Source of the DNA: CAYJKB01 sp964370625
Lineage (GTDB): Bacteria; Bacillota; Clostridia; Oscillospirales; Butyricicoccaceae
Assembly: GCA_964370625.1 (NCBI GenBank)
Contig: CAYJKB010000001.1
Location: forward strand, 48,776-112,775
Reading direction: 5' to 3'
DNA: 64,000 nt
Shown here one piece after another: positions 44,909 through 55,368 of the stretch (the first letter of the stretch is position 1; the number at the start of each line of letters is the position of its first letter). The notes beneath the pieces were generated by a model. The model did no database searches and was not told the DNA's origin. It worked only from the letters and a program-made list of their open reading frames with translations. The translations under genes and the position numbers were made by a program.

Positions 44909-46993
44909 ATGAAGAATAAAAAATGGATATTACCACAGCTAGACTTATCAAATTGTAGTGACCTTGCAAAAAATCTATCTATTCCGACACTTCTGTCAAA
45001 AGTTTTGCATGCACGTGGCTTTACTAATGCACACGAGGTTCAGCAGTATTTAAAGCTTGATGAAAACTCTTTGTTTGACCCTTTTTTGCTACGAGATATG
45101 CAAAAAGCTGTAGATACAATAACTAATGCAATTAAAGAAAAAAAGAAATTTATTATTTTTGGAGATTACGATGTAGATGGGGTTACATCAACTACGATAT
45201 TAACAGACTATTTAAAATCACAAGGTGCTGATTGTAATTTTTATATTCCAGATAGAATAAGCGAAGGTTATGGACTTAATTCTGAAGCCATTTTATCAAT
45301 TAAAAATCAAGGATATGATATCATTATCACAGTAGACTCAGGGATTACAGCAGTAGAAGAGGTGTCTTATGCAAAGAGTCTTGGTCTTGATGTAATAATT
45401 ACAGACCACCACGAATGTAAAGACCAAGTGCCAGAGGGAGATGCTATTGTAAATCCTAAACAGCCGAACTGTGATTATCCTTTTAAGGAGCTTTCCGGTG
45501 TAGCTGTAGCATTTAAACTTATTTGTGCTTTAGCTGGTGAAGATAATCTCAGTGAAGTAATTAATAAATATATTGCACTTGTTGCTATTGGAACTATTGC
45601 AGATGTTATGCCATTGCGTGGTGAAAATAGGACGATTGTAATGCTTGGGCTTAAAGCACTGGAAAATCCTATAAATTTAGGAATAAGAACACTTATGCAA
45701 GAAGCAGGTATTTTAGATAAAAAAATAACAGCATCATCTGTAAGTTTTACGCTTGCGCCAAGAATTAATGCAGCAGGCAGAGTAGGTTCTGCAACCGATG
45801 CAGTTGAAATGTTATTGACTGATGACATTAAAACAGCCTCGTTAATTGCATCTGATTTGTGTAGACAAAACAAAGAAAGACAACTTACAGAAAACGAAAT
45901 TTTAGAACAAGCAATCAAAATTCTAGAAAAGGAATATATTGCTGATAGGGATAAAATAATTGTCCTTTGGGGTGAAAATTGGCATCATGGTGTTATTGGT
46001 ATAGTGTCATCTAGATTATCGGATAAATATGCGTGTCCAGTGGTTTTGATTTCACTTGAAGGTGATAAAGGAAAAGGTTCTGGCAGAAGTATAAAAGGAT
46101 TTAATCTTTTTTCTGCTTTAGAATATTCAAATGAATATATCGAAAAATTTGGTGGACATGAGCTTGCAGCAGGGCTTACAGTGTCTCGTGAAAATTTACC
46201 GAAACTGCGTGAGAGTTTGCTGAAATATGCAAACGAATTTGTAAATCAAGATGATTTAATTCCTACAATGAATGTAGATTGTGCTATTGACATAGATGAT
46301 GTTACAATTCCAAATATAAATGCATTAACTATGCTAGAGCCTTATGGGATGGGAAATCCTCAACCTGTTTTTTGCATTAGAGACTTAAAAGTTAAGGAAA
46401 TTACTCCGATTAGTGCTAATAGACATGTTAAGTTACTTTTGCAAAAAGATAATATAACTATGACAGCCATGATGTTTGGAACAGGTAGCGAAAGCCTTGA
46501 ATTTACACAAGGAAACATAATTGATGTTTGTGCAAGCCTTGATTTAAATGATTTTCGTTCTAAAATTTCACCACAACTGCTTGTTAAAGATATACATCTT
46601 AGCGAATATGAAAAAGAGAAAGATGAACTATCTTTAAAATCATATGATTCATATATAAATTGTATGGAAATTTCGGATGATGAAGTAAATCACCTTTATC
46701 CTGATAGAAGTGATTTAGTTGCAGTGTGGAGGCATATAATAAGTCGTGCTAAAAATAAAAGATTAATACTTAAAAACCATGCATTGTCTCGCAAAGTATC
46801 TTGGGAATCAAAACGTGATATAAATATTGGAAAACTATTTGTGTGTCTTGATGTATTTTCTGAAAGTAGATTACTTAGCTATAATTTTAGAAATGGTTTA
46901 CTTAATATAATGCTAAAAGAGTATGAAGGAAAAGCTGATATTTCTCAATCTGTGGTACTTTTAACTTTGAAAAATATGAAGAAGGCAAATTAA
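44909..46993 (+). CDS. recJ: Single-strand DNA exonuclease RecJ
   Basis: RecJ degrades single-stranded DNA 5' to 3' in recombination and repair. The 694-aa protein has the DHH phosphoesterase motifs: FGDYDVDGVTST near 86-97, VDSGITA, TDHHE with the DHH triad, and GTIADVMPL. The DHHA1 part carries GGHELAAGLTV (GGH motif). A C-terminal OB-like and additional domain follow. RBS AGGGAGAGAG. Confidence 0.95.
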   Translation: MKNKKWILPQLDLSNCSDLAKNLSIPTLLSKVLHARGFTNAHEVQQYLKLDENSLFDPFLLRDMQKAVDTITNAIKEKKKFIIFGDYDVDGVTSTTILTDYLKSQGADCNFYIPDRISEGYGLNSEAILSIKNQGYDIIITVDSGITAVEEVSYAKSLGLDVIITDHHECKDQVPEGDAIVNPKQPNCDYPFKELSGVAVAFKLICALAGEDNLSEVINKYIALVAIGTIADVMPLRGENRTIVMLGLKALENPINLGIRTLMQEAGILDKKITASSVSFTLAPRINAAGRVGSATDAVEMLLTDDIKTASLIASDLCRQNKERQLTENEILEQAIKILEKEYIADRDKIIVLWGENWHHGVIGIVSSRLSDKYACPVVLISLEGDKGKGSGRSIKGFNLFSALEYSNEYIEKFGGHELAAGLTVSRENLPKLRESLLKYANEFVNQDDLIPTMNVDCAIDIDDVTIPNINALTMLEPYGMGNPQPVFCIRDLKVKEITPISANRHVKLLLQKDNITMTAMMFGTGSESLEFTQGNIIDVCASLDLNDFRSKISPQLLVKDIHLSEYEKEKDELSLKSYDSYINCMEISDDEVNHLYPDRSDLVAVWRHIISRAKNKRLILKNHALSRKVSWESKRDINIGKLFVCLDVFSESRLLSYNFRNGLLNIMLKEYEGKADISQSVVLLTLKNMKKAN

Positions 46994-47024
46994 GTCTGGC
47001 TTAATTTAGGGGAATGACTGTACT

Positions 47025-49211
47025 ATGAAAACAAAAATGGAAAAGCTGATTGAACGTGTGCTGAAACATAATCCAAATGCTGATGTAGAAAACATTAGCA
47101 AAGCTTTTGAAAAAGCAAATGAAGCACATGAAGGACAAATGCGTAAAAGCGGAGAACCTTATATAATTCACCCTGTTGCAGTTGCAGAAATAATTGCAAG
47201 TATGGGACTTGATAGTGAATCTATTATAGCAGGTATATTACATGACTGTATCGAAGATACTGATTATGATTATGATGCAATTAAAGCGGAATTTGGAAAA
47301 TCTGTAGCAGATCTTGTAGATGGGGTTACAAGACTTGGAATGATCAGATATTCTAAAGAGCAAGAGCAAATGGAAGATTTGCGCAAAATGTTTATTGCAA
47401 TGGCTAAAGATATTCGTGTAATTCTGATTAAACTTGCAGATAGACTTCATAATATGCGTACTATGAAGCATTTGCCTGAACATAAACAACGAGACAAATC
47501 TCTTGAAACCATGGAAGTTTATGCCCCTATTGCGCATAGGCTTGGTATGCAACGTATTAAATGGGAACTTGAAGATTTATCATTAAAGCATCTTGATCCT
47601 GTAGGTTATGATGAAATTATTACAGGGCTTAATGCACAAAGTGAAGAACGTGAAGATTTTATTGAGTCTAATAAAGAACGTATCGGAAGCAAGCTTTTAG
47701 AAAATGGCATTGAAGCTGTGATTTCAGGACGTGTTAAACATATTTATAGCATTTATCGTAAAATGTATGCACAACATAAAACAATTGATGAAATTTATGA
47801 TATTAGTGCTATGAGAGTAATGGTTCAAAGCGTTGCAGATTGTTATAATGTGTTAGGATATATTCATGATCTTTACAAACCTATCCCAGGAAGATTTAAA
47901 GATTATATTTCGACACCGAAACCAAATGGATATCGCTCACTTCATACAACTGTAATTGGTCGTGCGGGAATTCCGTTTGAAGTGCAAATTCGTACAGCAG
48001 AAATGCATAAGCTTGCAGAATACGGAGTGGCAGCGCATTGGAAATATAAAGCTGGAGCTGTTAATACTTCTGCAGGAGATGAATCAGCCTTTGCTTGGAT
48101 TCGTCAATTATTAGAAGCACAACAAGATTCTGATGCAGAGGATTTTATCAAAACGATTAAAGTTGACCTGTTTGCTGATGAAGTATTTGTATTTACACCA
48201 AAAGGTGATGTTATTAACATGCCGGCTGGTGCAATTCCTATTGATTTTGCTTATGCAATTCATACAGCTGTCGGCAATAGAATGACAGGGTGTAAAATCA
48301 ATGGTAAACACGCAGCTATTGATACTGTGCTTAAAAATGGTGATATAGTTGAGATTGCGACGAGTAAAGAGACTTATGGACCTAATAGAGGTTGGCTGAA
48401 AATAGTTCGAACTTCAGAAGCTCGTAATAAAATCAAACAATGGTTTAAAAAGCAATGCCGAGAAGAAAATATTATTCAAGGGCGTGAAGAATTAGAACGT
48501 GAACTTCGTTCAAATCTTTTATATCAGAGCTTTCAAGAAAATGAAGATATTGCAGCAAACTTATTAAAAAAATTCTCTTTTAAAAGTCTTGATGAGCTAT
48601 ATTCTAATATTGGTTATGGTGGTATCACTGTAAGCAAAGTTGTAAATAAAATTAAAGATGATGTAGTTAGAATTAAAAAACAAAAAGAAAAAGAAGCTGT
48701 ACTTGAAAAAGGTATTGATAATACAGCAACTAAAAAATCATCTAAAAGTAATTCAGGTGTTGTTGTTGAAGGTATCGATAACTGCCTTATTAAATTTGCT
48801 CGTTGTTGCACACCAATTCCAGGGGATAATATTATTGGATTTATCACAAGAGGATACGGAGTATCGGTTCATAGACAAGATTGTGTTAATGTTAAATCTT
48901 ATGAAACAGGTGAAGATAGAGCAAGATGGGTTAATGTTTGGTGGGATGAAGAATATATTGCTGCACGAACAAAGTTTAACACAGCTATTCAAATTTCTGC
49001 AAAGGCAAGACTTGGGCTATTATCCGATGTAGTTACAATTTTATCCTCTAGCCATGTCAATATTCAAGAATTTAACTCACGTGATTTATCAGATGGTTAT
49101 GCTGTTATTAATATGATTGTTGATGTAAGCGGGATAAGCCAGCTTGAAAACTTGCAAAATAAATTAACTGCTATTAAAGGTGTTATAAATGTAATTCGCC
49201 AAATAACTTAG
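47025..49211 (+). CDS. rel: Bifunctional (p)ppGpp synthetase/hydrolase Rel
   Basis: Makes and degrades (p)ppGpp in the stringent response. The 728-aa protein has the HD hydrolase domain (LHDCIEDTDYDYD and ADRLHNMRTMK) and the synthetase domain with GRFKDYISTPKPNGYRSLHT. Its RFKD marks the bifunctional rather than RelA-only type. A TGS domain (EVFVFTPKGDVINMPAGA), a cysteine-containing helical/zinc-finger region (FARCCTPIPGD) and a C-terminal ACT domain complete it. Both active sites look intact. recJ is upstream, dtd downstream. Confidence 0.97.
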   Translation: MKTKMEKLIERVLKHNPNADVENISKAFEKANEAHEGQMRKSGEPYIIHPVAVAEIIASMGLDSESIIAGILHDCIEDTDYDYDAIKAEFGKSVADLVDGVTRLGMIRYSKEQEQMEDLRKMFIAMAKDIRVILIKLADRLHNMRTMKHLPEHKQRDKSLETMEVYAPIAHRLGMQRIKWELEDLSLKHLDPVGYDEIITGLNAQSEEREDFIESNKERIGSKLLENGIEAVISGRVKHIYSIYRKMYAQHKTIDEIYDISAMRVMVQSVADCYNVLGYIHDLYKPIPGRFKDYISTPKPNGYRSLHTTVIGRAGIPFEVQIRTAEMHKLAEYGVAAHWKYKAGAVNTSAGDESAFAWIRQLLEAQQDSDAEDFIKTIKVDLFADEVFVFTPKGDVINMPAGAIPIDFAYAIHTAVGNRMTGCKINGKHAAIDTVLKNGDIVEIATSKETYGPNRGWLKIVRTSEARNKIKQWFKKQCREENIIQGREELERELRSNLLYQSFQENEDIAANLLKKFSFKSLDELYSNIGYGGITVSKVVNKIKDDVVRIKKQKEKEAVLEKGIDNTATKKSSKSNSGVVVEGIDNCLIKFARCCTPIPGDNIIGFITRGYGVSVHRQDCVNVKSYETGEDRARWVNVWWDEEYIAARTKFNTAIQISAKARLGLLSDVVTILSSSHVNIQEFNSRDLSDGYAVINMIVDVSGISQLENLQNKLTAIKGVINVIRQIT

Positions 49212-49221
49212 GAGAAGTTTA

Positions 49222-49677
49222 ATGAAATTAGTAATTCAAAGAGTAAAGAGTGCATCTGTTACAGTTGATGATGTTTTAATTTCTCAAATATCCAATGGAC
49301 TGTTAATTCTTTTAGGTGTAACAGAAAGTGACACAAAAGACGAAGCTTTATATTTGGCTGAAAAATGTGCAGGACTTAGAATTTTTTCTGATAGCGAAGA
49401 TAAAATGAATTTATCAGTTGTAGATATAAGTGGCGAAATTTTGGTTGTGCCAAATTTCACACTTTATGGTGATTGCAAAAAAGGAAAACGTCCGAATTTT
49501 ATGAATGCAGCAGCACCAACCCACGCAGAGCAATTATATGAATATTTTATAAGTTTGCTTAAAGATAAAGAGATTCCAACAGGAACTGGAAGCTTTGGTG
49601 CTGATATGAGAGTCGCTATGATTGGTGATGGCCCTGTGACAATTATTATGGATACAGCTGAAATGAGAGCAAAATAA
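49222..49677 (+). CDS. dtd: D-aminoacyl-tRNA deacylase
   Basis: Removes D-amino acids mischarged to tRNA. The 151-aa protein has the MKLVIQRVKSASVTVD opening, the FTLYGDCKKGKRPNF motif that holds the SQ-like region, and the GSFGADMRV segment with the cis-Gly-Met/Pro-like loop (TGSFGADM). Length is normal (145-150 aa). Ten bp after rel, as in most Firmicutes. Confidence 0.95.
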   Translation: MKLVIQRVKSASVTVDDVLISQISNGLLILLGVTESDTKDEALYLAEKCAGLRIFSDSEDKMNLSVVDISGEILVVPNFTLYGDCKKGKRPNFMNAAAPTHAEQLYEYFISLLKDKEIPTGTGSFGADMRVAMIGDGPVTIIMDTAEMRAK

Positions 49678-49696
49678 CTTAGAATTGGAGATACAA

Positions 49697-50329
49697 ATGA
49701 AAGTTTTACATTTAACTGTAGGTGCTATAGGCACTAACTGTTTTATAGTTTACGATGAAAAATCACTTGAAGGTATTGTGATTGACCCAGGTGATAATGC
49801 AAAGAATATACTTGAGGCAGTGAATAAGAATGACGTAAAAATAAAATATGTCGTGTTAACACATGGTCATTTTGACCATATTCTGGCAACTGATGAAGTC
49901 TGTCAGGCGACAGGTGCAAAACTTGTAATGCATAGTGCAGATAAAAGATTTATCACTGAAAATTATGTTGCACAATATAAATCATTCTTAAAAGGGAAAT
50001 ATACAGAAAAAGCTGTTGATGTCGAAATTGCTGACGGTGATTTTATCACTTTTGGTGATTTAAAAGCAGATTTCATACATACTCCTGGGCATACTCCAGG
50101 GTCATGTGTAGTTAGAATTAATGATTTATTATTCACAGGGGATACAATGTTTCGTGGTGAATGTGGCAGGTGTGACCTTGATGGAGGAAACTTTGATACA
50201 ATCTTAATTTCACTTAAAAAACTGGCTGATCTTGATGGGAATTATGAAGTTCTTCCAGGTCATGAAGATTTTTCAAACTTAGCTTGGGAGAGAAAACATA
50301 ATAAATATGTTCTGATGGCTAATTCATAA
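49697..50329 (+). CDS. MBL-fold metallo-hydrolase
   Basis: A 210-aa protein of the glyoxalase II-like metallo-beta-lactamase superfamily. The metal motif THGHFDHILA, histidine in HTPGHTPGS, aspartate in LFTGDTMF and the closing GHEDF histidine are all present. The substrate is unknown; it lies between dtd and hemZ in many Clostridia. The frame opens at TTG 49685, but that overlaps GGAG; ATG 49697 is the likely start. One-base overlap with hemZ. Confidence 0.88.
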   Translation: MKVLHLTVGAIGTNCFIVYDEKSLEGIVIDPGDNAKNILEAVNKNDVKIKYVVLTHGHFDHILATDEVCQATGAKLVMHSADKRFITENYVAQYKSFLKGKYTEKAVDVEIADGDFITFGDLKADFIHTPGHTPGSCVVRINDLLFTGDTMFRGECGRCDLDGGNFDTILISLKKLADLDGNYEVLPGHEDFSNLAWERKHNKYVLMANS

Positions 50330-51780
50330 TGAAGTACATCTTAGAAGGTTTTGAGCATCAAAAAGTAGTTGAAGAAGTGATTTTAAGTGTGCTTTTAGAT
50401 CAAGATGTGGTACGAATTTATCAAAGTGAACAAAAGCAAAATTATTTGCATATTCAAGTTTTTGAAGATAGTGTATTAGTTACACTTTATTTTAAAGATA
50501 AAATGTTTACAGGTAAAAAAACACTGTTTGATAATAAAATCAAGACAGAAAAACCTGTTCAGCATATTTTAAAGCTATGTATTTATGAAACGCTGATGAA
50601 TATAGCTGAAACTATTCCGAATTGGGGAGCACTAACAGGTGTAAGGCCAGCTAAACTTATTAGAAAGTTTTTGATAGAAGGAATGACTTATGCTGAAATC
50701 ATTGATTTACTAACAAGTTATTATCATGTCACAAATAGTAGAGCAAATCTTGCGATTACTTGCGCAAAATACGCCTTAGAAGAAGAAAAAACAATTAGTA
50801 AAGATGAAATTTCTATATATGCTGGGATTCCGTTTTGTCCTTCAAGATGTTCGTATTGTTCGTTTGTAAGTCATAGTATAGACAAAGCACAACATTTGAT
50901 TATACCTTATGTAGATGCTTTGCTAGACGAAATTTCATACACCAAGAACATATTGAATGATAAAATCAAAATTTCCTCTATTTATTTAGGTGGCGGAACT
51001 CCAACAACATTACGAGCATTAGAACTTGACAGAATCATGAAATCTTTAAATGTATTTAATAAAAATAGTAATGTAGAATTCACTGTTGAAGCTGGGAGAC
51101 CAGATACCATTGATTATGATAAACTTTGTGTAATATATGAAAATAAAGCGACTAGAATTAGCATAAATCCTCAAACTATGAATGATGATATACTTCAAAA
51201 TATCGGAAGAAAACACAGTGCTTATGATGTTTTGCAAAAATATAGATTAGCACGTGATATTGGATTTAAAAATATAAATATGGATTTAATTGCAGGATTA
51301 AGTGGAGATACAGTAAAGAGTTTTACAAAAAGCCTTGAAACCTTGATTGATTTAAATCCTGAAAATATCACAGTTCATTCCCTTGCTGTCAAAAAAGGGG
51401 CGTCTATTAAAAATAAAAGTGCAAACTATGAGCAGTATCATATAACACAGAAAATGCTAGATGCATCATGGGAACTTTTAACTATGGCTGGATATGTTCC
51501 ATATTATACATATCGTCAAAAATTTATGTCGGGTGGATTTGAAAATATTGGCTGGGCGAAGCCTAATCATATTTGCAAATACAATATACTAATGATGGAA
51601 GATATTCAGTCGATATGTGCATTTGGTGCAGGGGCTGCTACAAAATATGTAGATTTTAAAACAAAAAAAATTGAACGTTTTACAAATGCAAAATATCCAT
51701 ATGAATATATAAATTTCAAAGAAAAAAACCTTTCTAATAAAGAAAATTTTATAGATTTAATAGAAACACAAAGGAGGTAA
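50329..51780 (+). CDS. hemZ: Coproporphyrinogen dehydrogenase HemZ-like radical SAM protein
   Basis: A 483-aa radical SAM protein of the HemN/HemZ group. An N-terminal extension of about 160 residues (WGALTGVRPAKLIRK is typical of HemZ) precedes the cluster motif PFCPSRCSYC (C170, C174, C177) and YLGGGTPTTL. Family members make protoporphyrinogen; in organisms without heme synthesis the true reaction is uncertain, and some act as heme chaperones. No other heme genes lie here. It starts in the stop codon of the MBL gene. Confidence 0.87.
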   Translation: MKYILEGFEHQKVVEEVILSVLLDQDVVRIYQSEQKQNYLHIQVFEDSVLVTLYFKDKMFTGKKTLFDNKIKTEKPVQHILKLCIYETLMNIAETIPNWGALTGVRPAKLIRKFLIEGMTYAEIIDLLTSYYHVTNSRANLAITCAKYALEEEKTISKDEISIYAGIPFCPSRCSYCSFVSHSIDKAQHLIIPYVDALLDEISYTKNILNDKIKISSIYLGGGTPTTLRALELDRIMKSLNVFNKNSNVEFTVEAGRPDTIDYDKLCVIYENKATRISINPQTMNDDILQNIGRKHSAYDVLQKYRLARDIGFKNINMDLIAGLSGDTVKSFTKSLETLIDLNPENITVHSLAVKKGASIKNKSANYEQYHITQKMLDASWELLTMAGYVPYYTYRQKFMSGGFENIGWAKPNHICKYNILMMEDIQSICAFGAGAATKYVDFKTKKIERFTNAKYPYEYINFKEKNLSNKENFIDLIETQRR

Positions 51781-51785
51781 CTATT

Positions 51786-52712
51786 ATGTCTGAAAGAACT
51801 TTAAGCATAAATGAAATAAATGAACAAGCACAAAATAATCCAAAAGAGTTTATTTTAAAATGTGAAACAAGATATAACACATTAATTTTTGATATTGCAG
51901 AAAAACTAATAAATCATAAAAATAATAGTCCTGTTGTGCTTTTGACAGGACCTTCTAGCAGTGGGAAAACTACAACAGCTTCAAGAATTAAAGATAAACT
52001 CACTGAAAATGGTATAAAAGTTCACACAGTATCACTTGATGATTATTATTTAACGCATGGATTAAATAAGCTTCCTCTTGATGAATTTGGGAATATTGAT
52101 TTTGAATCACCAGATTGCTTAGATTTACCATTATTAAATGAGCATATGCAAGGCATAATAAATGGGGATACAGTTGAAATTCCTAAATTTGATTTTGAAA
52201 AGCGAAGCCGAGTTGAAGAAGTATATAAACTTAAGCTATCTGAAAATGAAATGGTTATTTTCGAAGGAATTCACGCTCTGAATAGTAGCATAACAAGTAA
52301 AATAGGTGATAAGGCAGCAAAAATTTATATTGCACCTAAAACCGAAGTTTTATTTGAAGATGGTACTTGTGCGTCGCCAAATATGTTAAGACTTGCACGC
52401 AGAATGGTTCGAGATAGAAACTTTCGTGGTGCAGAATTTTCACGCACTCTGGACATGTGGCAAAGTGTGCGAAATGGTGAAAAGCTGTATATAGATCCAT
52501 TTGCTAGCACAGCTCATTTTACCGCTGACACTTATCTAGCTTATGAGAGTTCAATATTTTTTAATATCTTAAATCAATATAAAGATGAACTAATTCCAAT
52601 ATTTATGCAAAAAAATCTTGAACAAATGGTATATCTACTTGACAAATTTAGCAACATCAATTACAGTGAATTTATACCAAAAAATTCTCTTTTAAGGGAA
52701 TTTATCGGATAA
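51786..52712 (+). CDS. Uridine kinase-like P-loop protein
   Basis: A 308-aa protein with the P-loop GPSSSGKTT (residues 55-63) and the phosphoribulokinase/uridine kinase fold (VSLDDYYLTHGLNKLPLD, then PKFDFEKRSR and FEGIHALNS). Many clostridial relatives are about 550 aa with an N-terminal TGS/ThrRS-like domain. This one lacks that and has only about 50 residues before the P-loop. Substrate is probably a nucleoside, not proven. RBS AGGAGG upstream. It is 5 bp after hemZ. Confidence 0.85.
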   Translation: MSERTLSINEINEQAQNNPKEFILKCETRYNTLIFDIAEKLINHKNNSPVVLLTGPSSSGKTTTASRIKDKLTENGIKVHTVSLDDYYLTHGLNKLPLDEFGNIDFESPDCLDLPLLNEHMQGIINGDTVEIPKFDFEKRSRVEEVYKLKLSENEMVIFEGIHALNSSITSKIGDKAAKIYIAPKTEVLFEDGTCASPNMLRLARRMVRDRNFRGAEFSRTLDMWQSVRNGEKLYIDPFASTAHFTADTYLAYESSIFFNILNQYKDELIPIFMQKNLEQMVYLLDKFSNINYSEFIPKNSLLREFIG

Positions 52713-52744
52713 AATAATTTTTTAAATAAAAGGAGATTTTAAAG

Positions 52745-53140
52745 ATGGATCCAAAAGTAGTAAGAGTTATAGAAAAAGTAAAAGCTTCAACATTATTTGT
52801 AGCTAAAAAAACAGGTGAAGCAGCTGATGTAGCTGGTAAAAAAGCAAATGTAGTTATTGAGACTACGAAAATGAATCTACAAATTTTTGATATCAATTCT
52901 GAAATCGATACGCTATATAAAGAAATCGGTAAACTTGTACACGATGTTCATATGGGTGAAGAAATTGATGATGAAGTTCTTCAATCAAAAATGGAACTTG
53001 TAGATGAAAAAATGTTTAAAGTTCAAGAATTACGTGCAAAAATCGAAGGAATGAAGCCGGTAGCTTCAGTTTGTGACAATTGTGGCTGTGAATTTAAAGC
53101 AGGGGATACTTTTTGCAGCAAATGTGGTTGTCAACTATAA
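52745..53140 (+). CDS. Helical protein with C-terminal zinc ribbon
   Basis: A 131-aa protein. About 105 residues of predicted helix and coiled coil (VRVIEKVKASTLFVAKKTGEA at the start) are followed by a zinc-ribbon CDNCGCEF...FCSKCGCQL with paired CxxC motifs. I do not recognise a characterised family; small clostridial zinc-ribbon proteins of this layout are usually annotated only as hypothetical. It has its own ribosome binding site AAAGGAG. The codon use is like its neighbours. Confidence 0.8.
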   Translation: MDPKVVRVIEKVKASTLFVAKKTGEAADVAGKKANVVIETTKMNLQIFDINSEIDTLYKEIGKLVHDVHMGEEIDDEVLQSKMELVDEKMFKVQELRAKIEGMKPVASVCDNCGCEFKAGDTFCSKCGCQL

Positions 53141-53164
53141 TATAATATTTTAAAGGGGTAATTT

Positions 53165-53986
53165 ATGAAATCTATCGAACTTTATGAACAAAGTATCGAC
53201 TTTCTAAAAGAAAAACTCGGCGACTTTAAACCTGAAATCTTAATGATTTTAGGTTCTGGAATTGGTTTTTTAGCTGATATGTGTGAGAATGCAGTTAGCA
53301 TATCATATAGTGAAATTCCAAATTTCAAACATTCAACAGTAACAGGGCATAATGGACGTTTTGTTTTTGGCAAATTAGCTGATAAAAATGTAGCAATTAT
53401 GGATGGAAGATTACACGTTTATGAAGGATATACACCGGAAGAGGCAGCTTTTCCGGTTTATGTCATGCGTGGACTTGGAACAACAAAAATGATTGTGACA
53501 AATGCTGCTGGTGCAATCAACTTAGATTATAAAGTTGGAGACCTTATGTTGATAACTGATCACATCAAGCTTGCTGCATTAACACCACTTTTAGGAGCTA
53601 ATATTGATGAATTTGGCCCAAGATTTGTTGATATGACAAATGCTTATACGCCATCAAACAGATATATTGCTAAAAATGCAGCAGAAGAAATCGGACTTAA
53701 TTTACATGAAGGTGTTTACTATTATGCTCAAGGGCCTCACTTTGAAACACCAGCTGAAATTCGAGCTATGCGAATATTAGGTGCTGATGCTGTAGGTATG
53801 TCTACTGTTTTTGAAGTAACTGCTGCAGCACATTGTAGTATGGAAGTTTTAGGTATTTCTCTTATGACAAATATGGCAGCTGGAGTTACTAATAATCCAT
53901 TATCGCATGTAGATGTAGTTGATGCTGCAAATAAAGCGAAAGATAAATTTTCTAAGCTTATTTTATTATGTGCACAAAGGATTTAA
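53165..53986 (+). CDS. punA: Purine nucleoside phosphorylase
   Basis: Cleaves inosine, guanosine or deoxynucleosides with phosphate. The 273-aa protein has the MTAP/PNP type signature: LGSGIGFL near 32-39, GRLHVYEGYTP, NAAGAIN, GPHFETPAEIRAMR, and MSTVFEVTAAAHC. Length matches the trimeric PNP class. Followed after 2 bp by a deaminase of MTA/SAH, suggesting a shared purine salvage step. Confidence 0.94.
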   Translation: MKSIELYEQSIDFLKEKLGDFKPEILMILGSGIGFLADMCENAVSISYSEIPNFKHSTVTGHNGRFVFGKLADKNVAIMDGRLHVYEGYTPEEAAFPVYVMRGLGTTKMIVTNAAGAINLDYKVGDLMLITDHIKLAALTPLLGANIDEFGPRFVDMTNAYTPSNRYIAKNAAEEIGLNLHEGVYYYAQGPHFETPAEIRAMRILGADAVGMSTVFEVTAAAHCSMEVLGISLMTNMAAGVTNNPLSHVDVVDAANKAKDKFSKLILLCAQRI

Positions 53987-53988
53987 CA

Positions 53989-55308
53989 ATGAAAAACGAT
54001 TATATTTTTAAAAATGCAACAGTTATTACGATGAATGATGATAAACCTATATTAAAAAATACTTATGTAGGTGTTTCAAATGGTAAAATTTCATTTATTT
54101 CTCAACAATTACCTGATGATGTTGATGCTTTGAATTTTATTGATTGCAGCGATAAAATATTAATGCCAGGACTTATAAATACACACACACATCTTGCTAT
54201 GATGCTTCTTCGTGGAGTAGCTGATGATTATCCGCTTCAAGAATGGTTATTTGAAAAAGTATTTCCTCTTGAAGCAAAGCTTGACCCTAAATGTGTTTAT
54301 ATCGGTACAAAACTTGCTATTGCAGAAGGTATTAGAACTGGTACTACATCATACACCGACAACTATTTCTTTGCAGAAGAAATTGCAAAAGCTGCTATAG
54401 AAGCTGGTGTTAAAATCAACATTGCAAATATGGCAACTCATTTTGGGGATAATGAATATGACCCATCACGTGATCGTGCTATCACAGAAATGCATGACTT
54501 GCTTAATACATATCACATGCATGATGACGGTAGAATAATTACGATGGCTGGTATTCACGCACCATATACTTCACCGAAAGAAGTATGGGAACATGTTGCA
54601 AATGTAGCGAGAGAGAAAAAGCTGGGTATAAGCCTTCACCTTGCTGAAAGTCGCACAGAAGTAACTGATTTACAAGAAAAATTCGGTAAAACAGGGGCTA
54701 TGCTTTTTGATGAAGCACAGGTGTTTGATAGTATTGTAACTGCTGCCCACTGTGTTCATTTAACGGAAGATGATATGAAACTTCTAGCTTCAAAAAATGC
54801 TGTTGTAAGTCATTGTCCTGTTAGCAATTTAAAGCTTGCAAATGGTATTGCTGATGTTCCAGCTATGTTAAAACATGGGCTTTTAGTGTCACTTGGAACA
54901 GATGGTTCATGTGCTAATAACAATATGGATTTGTTTGAGGAACTTAAACTTACAGCGATACTTCATAAAGGAACTTCAGGCAATGCACAAGCTGTGCCAG
55001 CTTATGAAGCACTTAAAATGGCTACTGTTAATGGTGCATATGCGCAAGGAAGAGCAGATAGAGCAGGTAAAATCGAAGTTGGCTTTGATGCTGATATAAT
55101 TTTACTTGATCTAAACCCTATTAATATGTTTCCAACTTTTGATCCTGTTTCTGCTGTTGTTTATTCTGCATCTGGAAAAGATGTAGTGTTTACGATGGTT
55201 CAAGGAAAGGTTTTATATCAAGATGGAAACTTCAGCACAGTTGATATTGAAAAACTTAAATCTATGCTTATTGATTATGCATTACCTAAACTAGGACTTA
55301 ATCTGTAA
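53989..55308 (+). CDS. mtaD: MTA/SAH deaminase-like amidohydrolase
   Basis: A 439-aa amidohydrolase of the 5'-methylthioadenosine/S-adenosylhomocysteine deaminase family. The metal sites are NTHTHLAM (HxH), HLAESRTEV, AHCVHLT and the aspartate in LGTDGSCANNN. Substrate specificity inside this family varies (guanine, chlorinated triazines, MTA/SAH); the WLFEKVFPLE segment favours MTA/SAH. The frame extends to ATG 53968 inside punA, but AAGG is well spaced for ATG 53989. It acts with the PNP just upstream. Confidence 0.9.
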   Translation: MKNDYIFKNATVITMNDDKPILKNTYVGVSNGKISFISQQLPDDVDALNFIDCSDKILMPGLINTHTHLAMMLLRGVADDYPLQEWLFEKVFPLEAKLDPKCVYIGTKLAIAEGIRTGTTSYTDNYFFAEEIAKAAIEAGVKINIANMATHFGDNEYDPSRDRAITEMHDLLNTYHMHDDGRIITMAGIHAPYTSPKEVWEHVANVAREKKLGISLHLAESRTEVTDLQEKFGKTGAMLFDEAQVFDSIVTAAHCVHLTEDDMKLLASKNAVVSHCPVSNLKLANGIADVPAMLKHGLLVSLGTDGSCANNNMDLFEELKLTAILHKGTSGNAQAVPAYEALKMATVNGAYAQGRADRAGKIEVGFDADIILLDLNPINMFPTFDPVSAVVYSASGKDVVFTMVQGKVLYQDGNFSTVDIEKLKSMLIDYALPKLGLNL

Positions 55309-55368
55309 TAATTTAGTTCTAGGATTAATATTATAATTGTGTAATAAATTTTGAAAGGTGTGCATGTT